40,051 bases of DNA from contig CAIVQX010000210.1 of assembly GCA_903908165.1 (NCBI GenBank), positions 1 to 40,051 of the forward strand, in the 5' to 3' direction. The notes beneath the pieces are model-generated. The model made no database searches. It worked only from the letters and a program-made list of their open reading frames with translations, and was not told the DNA's origin. Positions 35,222 through 40,051 of the stretch are shown here, piece by piece; position 1 is the stretch's first letter; every line of letters begins with the position of its first letter. Made by a program: the position numbers and the translations under genes. The DNA is from an uncultured Methylococcaceae bacterium. GTDB lineage: Bacteria; Pseudomonadota; Gammaproteobacteria; Methylococcales; Methylomonadaceae.

Positions 35222-36424
35222 ATGATGCCATTAATTAATTTACCCTCAATAATTATTGTTAATATTTTATTGATTTTGGGAGTAGCTAACTCAGAATCAG
35301 CTTATGCAAAAACCAATCAAATTATTGACATCGCTTATCTAACGCAAGAACAGGTCGTTCCACCATCTTTATCTAATTTAGATCCGTTTATCAAAGATAA
35401 AGGGGTTATTGGAGCTGAGTTGGGAATCGATGATGATAATACCACTGGTAAATTTATTGGGCAGCAATTTAACTTAAAAAGGATTGTTGTGCCTATTGAT
35501 GGCAATATTATTAGAGTATTCGATAAAGAGATTAGTAAAAAATTTCAATATCTTGTAATTAATTTATCTGCTTCTCAGGCAACCCAACTTGTTGATTTGC
35601 CGGCGGCAAAAAAAATGCTTTTATTTGATGTCGGTACAATCGATGATGCGTTGCGTAATGAGCAATGTCGAAGCAATGTATTGCATTTTTTGCCTAGTAG
35701 AGCCATGAGGGCTGATGCATTAGCGCAATATATGATGAAAAAACGGTGGACAAAATGGTTTTTGGTTGTAGGTTCTAGACAAGAAGATCTTTTGTTTGCT
35801 AATGCTCTCAAGCGATCTGCCAAGCGTTTTGGTCTTGAGATAGTAGCAGAAAAAACTTGGGATCATACTTACGATAAGAGACGTACGGCACAATCGGATG
35901 TGGGAGTATTTACGCAATTAGAAGATGATTACGATGTCTTGGTGGTTGCAGATGAGCAAGGGCAATTTGGTGAATATCTGGACTATCGAACATGGGTTCC
36001 AAGGCCAGTGATAGGTACGCAGGGGCTGGCTGCTACTGCATGGCACAAAACTCATGAGCAGTGGGGCGCTATTCAGATTCAAAATCGGTTTAAAGAAAAA
36101 GCCCATCGTTGGATGGAAGAGCAGGATTATGCGGCTTATTTAGCCGTAAGAGCTATCGGCGAGGCGACTACACGTACAAAAACCAATGATCTATCTAAGG
36201 TTAAAGAGTATATGTTAAGTGATAGTTTTGCTTTACAGGGTTATAAAGGTAATCCTTTGTCCTTTCGATCATGGGATGGGCAGTTACGACAGCCCATTTT
36301 ACTGGCTGCTCCTAGATCTTTAGTTGCGGTGGCTCCAATTGAAGGGTTTTTACATCCTAAAACTGAGTTGGATACCTTGGGTTATGATCAGCCGGAATCA
36401 CTTTGTAAATGGAATAAAGAATAA
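35222..36424 (+). CDS. Periplasmic binding protein of the PQQ-alcohol-dehydrogenase-associated ABC system
   Basis: This 400-residue protein has a signal peptide (to about residue 29, ending SAYAKT) and a Leu/Ile/Val-binding-protein-like fold. Recognisable parts are DIAYLTQEQVVPPSL, a GVIGAELGIDDDNTTGKFIG stretch, then FLPSRAMRADALAQYMMKKR and WFLVVGSRQEDLLFANALKR. These match the binding-protein family found beside PQQ-dependent alcohol oxidation genes (TIGR03863-type, from memory). It overlaps the beta-propeller gene by one base. The ligand is unknown. Confidence 0.82.
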   Translation: MMPLINLPSIIIVNILLILGVANSESAYAKTNQIIDIAYLTQEQVVPPSLSNLDPFIKDKGVIGAELGIDDDNTTGKFIGQQFNLKRIVVPIDGNIIRVFDKEISKKFQYLVINLSASQATQLVDLPAAKKMLLFDVGTIDDALRNEQCRSNVLHFLPSRAMRADALAQYMMKKRWTKWFLVVGSRQEDLLFANALKRSAKRFGLEIVAEKTWDHTYDKRRTAQSDVGVFTQLEDDYDVLVVADEQGQFGEYLDYRTWVPRPVIGTQGLAATAWHKTHEQWGAIQIQNRFKEKAHRWMEEQDYAAYLAVRAIGEATTRTKTNDLSKVKEYMLSDSFALQGYKGNPLSFRSWDGQLRQPILLAAPRSLVAVAPIEGFLHPKTELDTLGYDQPESLCKWNKE

Positions 36425-37386
36425 TGAAAAATAAGTATTTGGTTTTTTTTTTAATAATGGCGTTAAATGCCACAGTGAGAGCTGAGTCTGTTTTTGTTAC
36501 CTTGGAAAAAGATAATGCGTTAGCAGTGATTGACCCGATTGCGGGCAAGCTGATTAAGACTGTGCCGGTGGGTCAACGACCCAGAGGTATCGCCATTAGT
36601 CCGGATAATAGGTCATTGTACATTGCGACCAGTGATGAAAACATTATAAAAATTCTAGATGTCGAAACGTTAAAAGAAGTTGGACGCTTACCGTCGGGCG
36701 AAGATCCAGAAACTTTTGCTTTAAATCCCGCGGGCGACAAGCTTTATGTTTCAAATGAAGATGATAGCCTGGTTACAGTTATTGATATCGCAAAAAAGAA
36801 AGTTGTTAAGCAAATCACAGTTGGCGTAGAGCCCGAAGGCATAGCGGTTAGTCCTGATAATAAATGGTTTGTTAGTGCCTCAGAAACCACTAATATGGTG
36901 CATTGGATTGATACTGAAACTAACGCTATAGTAGAAAACATTCTGGTTGACCCGCGTCCGCGTGCTGTTAAATTCACAGAGGATAGTCAGCAATTGTGGG
37001 TCACTTCAGAAATGGCAGGTACTTTAATGATTTTGGATGTGAAGACGAGGCAGATCATTAAAACTATCAAGTTTCAAGTGACAGGGCTAACTGCCGATAA
37101 AATTCAACCGGTAGGTGTGGTAATAGATAAAGATAATAATAGAGGGTACGTGGCTTTGGGGCCGGCAAATCGTGTAGCCGTAATCAATGCCAAAACGTTT
37201 GAAGTAGAGAAAGTATTATTGGTAGGGCAGCGAGTATGGAATTTGGCTTTTTCTCCCGATCAAAAACGTCTCTACACAACAAATGGCACCAGTAACGATA
37301 TTTCGATTATTGACTTGGAGAATCAAGTTGTAACAAAATCAATTGGTGTAGGAAGTTATCCTTGGGGTGTTGTGGTAAAACCATGA
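36424..37386 (+). CDS. YVTN-type beta-propeller protein of the PQQ-linked cluster
   Basis: This 320-residue protein has a signal peptide (to about residue 20, VRAES) and about seven repeats of the YVTN type, for example VGQRPRGIAISPDNRSLYIA, then LPSGEDPETFALNPAGDKLY, then VGVEPEGIAVSPDNKWF. It is probably periplasmic. Family members are annotated as PQQ-dependent catabolism-associated beta-propellers. It overlaps the ATPase gene by four bases (ATGA). Confidence 0.87.
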   Translation: MKNKYLVFFLIMALNATVRAESVFVTLEKDNALAVIDPIAGKLIKTVPVGQRPRGIAISPDNRSLYIATSDENIIKILDVETLKEVGRLPSGEDPETFALNPAGDKLYVSNEDDSLVTVIDIAKKKVVKQITVGVEPEGIAVSPDNKWFVSASETTNMVHWIDTETNAIVENILVDPRPRAVKFTEDSQQLWVTSEMAGTLMILDVKTRQIIKTIKFQVTGLTADKIQPVGVVIDKDNNRGYVALGPANRVAVINAKTFEVEKVLLVGQRVWNLAFSPDQKRLYTTNGTSNDISIIDLENQVVTKSIGVGSYPWGVVVKP

Positions 37387-38123
37387 AAACAGATCTGGCA
37401 TTATCTATAGAAAATTTGAGCTTTTCATACAGCGGTAAAAAAGCACTTGATCAAGTGAGTTTTGATATCCATTCCGGTAAGTGCGCATTCCTTTTAGGGC
37501 CAAACGGTGCAGGCAAGAGCACTTTGTTTTCATTAATTACTCGTCTCTATGATACCCGTGAAGGTCGTATTGAATTGTGCGGTTTTGATATTAAACAACA
37601 TACACAAAAAGCCTTGGCTAAATTAGGGGTGGTTTTTCAGCAAACAACGCTGGATATGGATTTGACCGTTATGCAAAACTTACGTTATCACACTGCTTTG
37701 CAGGGGATGGGGCGTAAACAAGCTTTGCAATGCATTCAGCAATCACTAGAACGCCTAAGTATGTTTGATCGCCGATTTGAAAAGATACGTCAACTTAATG
37801 GTGGTCATCGGCGACGCGTTGAGATTGCCAGAGCTTTGCTGCATAAACCTGCATTGTTATTACTGGATGAGCCCACTGTGGGATTGGATGTTCCTAGTCG
37901 ATTGGCTATTGTTGAATATGTACATCAGTTGGCTATCGATGAAAAATTGGCTGTTTTATGGGCGAGTCATTTAATCGATGAGATATACCCTGATGATCAT
38001 TTGATAGTGCTACATAAAGGACAAATAAAAGCTAAAGGTACAGTAAATGAGGTGCTTGGGATAACAAATACGTCGATAATACAAGATGCTTTTTATAATT
38101 TGACTCAAGGAGTCCGTGCATGA
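37383..38123 (+). CDS. ABC transporter ATP-binding protein of the PQQ-linked cluster
   Basis: This 246-residue ATPase has Walker A GPNGAGKS (39-46), Q-loop at FQQTTLD and Walker B LLLLDEPTVGLD (157-168). The signature motif is LNGGHRRRVEIARAL, not LSGGQ; the GGHRRRVE form is typical of this subfamily. ATG 37383 was chosen, overlapping the propeller stop by four bases. It pairs with the ABC-2 permease that follows, also with a 4-base overlap. Confidence 0.92.
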   Translation: MKTDLALSIENLSFSYSGKKALDQVSFDIHSGKCAFLLGPNGAGKSTLFSLITRLYDTREGRIELCGFDIKQHTQKALAKLGVVFQQTTLDMDLTVMQNLRYHTALQGMGRKQALQCIQQSLERLSMFDRRFEKIRQLNGGHRRRVEIARALLHKPALLLLDEPTVGLDVPSRLAIVEYVHQLAIDEKLAVLWASHLIDEIYPDDHLIVLHKGQIKAKGTVNEVLGITNTSIIQDAFYNLTQGVRA

Positions 38124-38923
38124 ATATGCTACATTATTGGCGTGCGATGTGGGGCATTATTGGTCGTGAATTATGGCGTTTTATTACTCAGCGGGAGCGC
38201 TTTATTTCTGCATTAGTCAGGCCTTTAGTTTGGCTGTTTGTATTTGCGGCAGGATTCAGATCAGCACTAGGCTTGGCCATTACTCCGCCTTATGAAACCT
38301 ATATTCTTTATGAGGTTTATATCACTCCGGGGCTTATTGGTATGATACAGTTATTCAATGGCATGCAGAGCTCTTTATCAATGGTTTATGATCGAGAAAT
38401 GGGCAGCATGCGAATATTAATGGTATCCCCTTTGCCGCGTTGGTTTTTATTACTCAGTAAGTTATTGGCAGGTACTGGAGTTTCAATACTACAAGTCTAT
38501 GTGTTTTTGGTTGTAGCTTGGTTTTATGATATTCATGCACCTTGGCAGGGTTACTTGTCGATATTACCCGCATTAATCTTATCTGGATTAATGTTAGGTG
38601 CACTAGGATTACTTCTGTCATCCTTTATCAAGCAGCTAGAAAATTTTGCGGGGGTCATGAATTTTGTAATTTTCCCGATGTTTTTTATGTCAACAGCACT
38701 CTACCCTTTGTGGAAAATGAAAGAGTCCAGTGTTCCGTTAAGCATAATTGCACAATATAATCCTTTTTCACAGGCCGTTGAATTAATCCGTTTTGCACTC
38801 TATGGGCAATTTAATCAAACTGCATTTATCTATGTTTTTGTGGCATTTCTCATTTTTATGAGTACAGCAATCATGGGTTATAACCCTTCAAAAGGGATGA
38901 TGATGAAGAAGGGAGGTGCTTAA
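38120..38923 (+). CDS. ABC-2-type permease of the PQQ-linked cluster
   Basis: This 267-residue protein has six hydrophobic helices and the ABC-2 layout: RPLVWLFVFAAGFR, DREMGSMRILMVSPLPRWFLLLSKLLA and FPMFFMSTALYPLWKMKE, then YNPFSQAVELIRFALYG. This is an exporter-type permease (ABC-2/NodJ-like), which sits oddly with a periplasmic binding protein in the same operon. It is the last gene of the operon. The substrate is unknown. Confidence 0.92.
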   Translation: MNMLHYWRAMWGIIGRELWRFITQRERFISALVRPLVWLFVFAAGFRSALGLAITPPYETYILYEVYITPGLIGMIQLFNGMQSSLSMVYDREMGSMRILMVSPLPRWFLLLSKLLAGTGVSILQVYVFLVVAWFYDIHAPWQGYLSILPALILSGLMLGALGLLLSSFIKQLENFAGVMNFVIFPMFFMSTALYPLWKMKESSVPLSIIAQYNPFSQAVELIRFALYGQFNQTAFIYVFVAFLIFMSTAIMGYNPSKGMMMKKGGA

Positions 38924-39043
38924 GGCTTCGATGTTTATTAAGCAAAGTTATATATAAAAATTCTAGCCGTCATAAAAACTCAAAATGTGATTTATAGGGA
39001 TTATAAAGAACATACCACCCTGTTCAATCAAAAAATACTACGA

Positions 39044-39096
39044 CTTAATTTGATCTTAAAGTATAGTGGTGGCACAGATAAAGATCAAAAATTAAG
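39044..39096. repeat. Long imperfect inverted repeat (arms about 14-16 bases)
   Basis: CTTAATTTGATCTT (39044-39057) pairs with AAGATCAAAAATTAAG (39081-39096), with an unbroken 9-bp core (TTTGATCTT/AAGATCAAA), a two-base bulge, and a 23-base loop. No T-run follows. It could be an operator or a folded RNA element; not assigned. Confidence 0.45.
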
Positions 39097-39220
39097 CACT
39101 TGAAAAGTTCTGTGATTATGATAAATTTACCGAGTAAGTAGATTTAGCTAATGAATAACCTGCTTTTGAGTAATGATTTTAAAAGCTTTTACCTGATAAG
39201 TTAATATCGGCGTTGAAAAT

Positions 39221-39247
39221 TTGCTGAATATAAACCATCACTATAAT
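39221..39247 (+). promoter_or_regulatory. Promoter of the one-TM protein gene
   Basis: A perfect -10 TATAAT (39242-39247) with TTGCTG (39221-39226) at a short 15-base spacing. Transcription would start near 39254, giving a leader of about 24 bases with a clear GAGGAT ribosome-binding site. Confidence 0.5.
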
Positions 39248-39277
39248 AACTAAAATACACCCGTGTGAGGATCAGAA

Positions 39278-39796
39278 ATGAGTAATGAAGAAAACGAGAA
39301 ACAAGAAGAAAGTGTTAAAGCAGATGAAAAGGTAAAAGAATCTATAGATACTGCAAAGAATATTGCTGGTAATTTGGCAACTTCATTTCTAGCATTAAAA
39401 GAAACAAATCCAAAAGTATTTTTTGGTAGCATTGGTGGTGTAGTGATTTTGCTACTTATAATGATGTCAGGTGGTGACGATTCAGCTCCAAGTGTTTCTG
39501 GGCCAGCTATGAAGAATCTTACGGTAGGACAGCGTTATGTATTAAAAAGCGCTAATGCCTATGATCCTGGAGCAACCGTTCGTTTAGTATCAACGCCAGG
39601 TGCTATAGCAGCTTATGATGATACTGAAGAAGCTGATAGATCAGGTGCTTGTCAGCATATGGCTCAAGGAACCCCCGTTTCCGTCTTAGGTTTTACTGAT
39701 GCTTTTGGAAAACAAAAAGCGTATGCAAAGGTTAAAGTAGAAGAAGGTGAGTGTAAAGATACTGAAGCATGGGCTTTATCAATTGATATACAGTAA
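39278..39796 (+). CDS. Single-pass membrane protein with an extracytoplasmic SH3-like domain, function unknown
   Basis: This 172-residue protein has a charged, Glu/Lys-rich N-terminus (1-46), one membrane helix (about 47-64) and a C-terminal beta-rich domain (about 78-172, LTVGQRYVLKSANAYDPGAT onward) with two cysteines (Cys125, Cys159). The pattern of short strands resembles bacterial SH3-like domains, but this is a guess. The ribosome-binding site GAGGAT sits six bases before ATG 39278. It is monocistronic, followed after 11 bases by the tRNA promoter. Confidence 0.75.
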   Translation: MSNEENEKQEESVKADEKVKESIDTAKNIAGNLATSFLALKETNPKVFFGSIGGVVILLLIMMSGGDDSAPSVSGPAMKNLTVGQRYVLKSANAYDPGATVRLVSTPGAIAAYDDTEEADRSGACQHMAQGTPVSVLGFTDAFGKQKAYAKVKVEEGECKDTEAWALSIDIQ

Positions 39797-39807
39797 TTAA
39801 ATATTGT

Positions 39808-39835
39808 TTGACAGTTTTTTATAAGTATATATAAT
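39808..39835 (+). promoter_or_regulatory. Strong consensus promoter for tRNA-Gly
   Basis: TTGACA (39808-39813), 16 bases, TATAAT (39830-39835), both perfect, followed by a GC-rich stretch (TGCCGG) typical of stringently controlled stable-RNA promoters. Transcription would start near 39842, eleven bases before the tRNA. Confidence 0.85.
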
Positions 39836-39852
39836 TGCCGGATAATTAACGT

Positions 39853-39927
39853 GCGGGAATAGCTCAGTGGTAGAGCACAACCTTGCCAAGGTTGGGGTCG
39901 CGAGTTCGAATCTCGTTTCCCGCTCCA
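39853..39927 (+). tRNA. tRNA-Gly (GCC)
   Basis: A complete cloverleaf: acceptor GCGGGAA/TTCCCGC, D arm AGCTCAGTGGTAGAGC, anticodon loop TTGCCAA (anticodon GCC), T loop TTCGAAT and an encoded CCA end. It reads GGC/GGU glycine codons. Confidence 0.97.
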
Positions 39928-39939
39928 ATATAAAAGAAA

Positions 39940-39964
39940 AGCCGCGAACTATCGCGGCTTTTTT
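39940..39964 (+). terminator. Intrinsic terminator between tRNA-Gly and tRNA-Cys
   Basis: AGCCGCGA, loop ACTA, TCGCGGCT (39940-39959) followed by TTTTTT. A textbook terminator 12 bases after tRNA-Gly and 13 bases before tRNA-Cys. It would uncouple the two tRNAs, or be read through partially. Confidence 0.85.
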
Positions 39965-39977
39965 ATTTAACCTTTAT

Positions 39978-40051
39978 GGCTGCGTAGCAAAATGGTTATG
40001 CAGTGGCCTGCAAAGCCATCTACGGCGGTTCGATTCCGCCCGCAGCCTCCA
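39978..40051 (+). tRNA. tRNA-Cys (GCA)
   Basis: A complete cloverleaf: acceptor GGCTGCG/CGCAGCC, anticodon stem GTGGC/GCCAT with loop CTGCAAA (anticodon GCA), T loop TTCGATT and an encoded CCA that ends exactly at the window edge. No promoter of its own is visible between the terminator and the gene. Confidence 0.96.

Larger units (their letters stand above)
38924..39277 (+). other. Long intergenic region before the one-TM protein gene
   Basis: 354 AT-rich bases without a gene. It holds a 7-bp inverted repeat right at the permease stop (TGCTTAA/TTAAGCA, 38917-38944), a large inverted repeat (39044-39096) and the promoter of the next gene (39221-39247). Confidence 0.45.

Noticed and set aside
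1-40051. CRISPR arrays, insertion sequences, phage genes or integrases
   Set aside because: No regularly spaced direct repeats, transposase motifs, terminal inverted repeats with target duplications or integrase frames were noticed.

Overview
The window looks like a chromosomal segment of a gammaproteobacterium, AT-rich by eye, most plausibly a methylotroph or methanotroph of the Methylococcales type. That placement is inferred. It rests on the his-tatABC gene order, the ybbA/ybbP/tesA arrangement, the TrmN6, TypA and BatD set, and a four-gene ABC cluster of the kind annotated beside PQQ-dependent alcohol oxidation. I saw no insertion sequence, phage gene or CRISPR array. 

Layout: (1) 1-8398, minus strand: a Tad/Flp pilus locus in transcription order tadA, tadB, tadC, tadD, flp, tadV, an AAA+ ATPase with a winged-helix-like N-terminus, rcpC/cpaB and rcpA/cpaC; the last runs off the left edge. 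A small secreted protein (8525-8872) precedes tadA. TadZ, TadE, TadF and TadG are not in view. (2) 8873-10300: sparse region with a small coiled-coil gene, a small membrane-protein gene and a bidirectional terminator. (3) 10301-14568: beta-carbonic anhydrase divergent from a LysR regulator, with two clean inverted repeats between them, then an Atg22/UMF1-like MFS permease overlapping a PfkB sugar kinase. (4) 14675-17618: BatD-like protein without BatA/B neighbours, TrmN6 and a glycine-zipper lipoprotein. (5) 17688-21905: YbbA-YbbP ABC module divergent from tesA, with start codons one base apart, then a GlcG/HbpS-family gene. (6) 22073-27044: hisB-hisH-hisA-hisF-hisI-hisE-tatA-tatB-tatC on the minus strand, preceded by typA. 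(7) 29107-31485: LysR, methyltransferase and rhodanese in a tight operon, divergent from a 50-aa membrane-protein gene whose transcript ends in a C-rich, terminator-bearing segment. (8) 31536-35098: a PglF/WbpM-like sugar-nucleotide dehydratase, a PglC-like phosphoglycosyl transferase and a MOSC protein. (9) 35222-38923: binding protein, YVTN beta-propeller, ABC ATPase and ABC-2 permease with overlapping ends. (10) 39278-40051: a one-TM protein, then tRNA-Gly(GCC) and tRNA-Cys(GCA) behind a near-consensus promoter, with a terminator between the two tRNAs.

Most genes are recognisable housekeeping or surface-structure functions. The least explained parts are the AAA+ ATPase inside the Tad locus, the ABC cluster that pairs a periplasmic binding protein and a beta-propeller with an exporter-type permease, the regulated 50-aa gene with its C-rich 3' segment, and several perfect inverted repeats in divergent promoter regions. 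Start codons were revised where an internal ATG with a ribosome-binding site or operon overlap was better than the longest frame.
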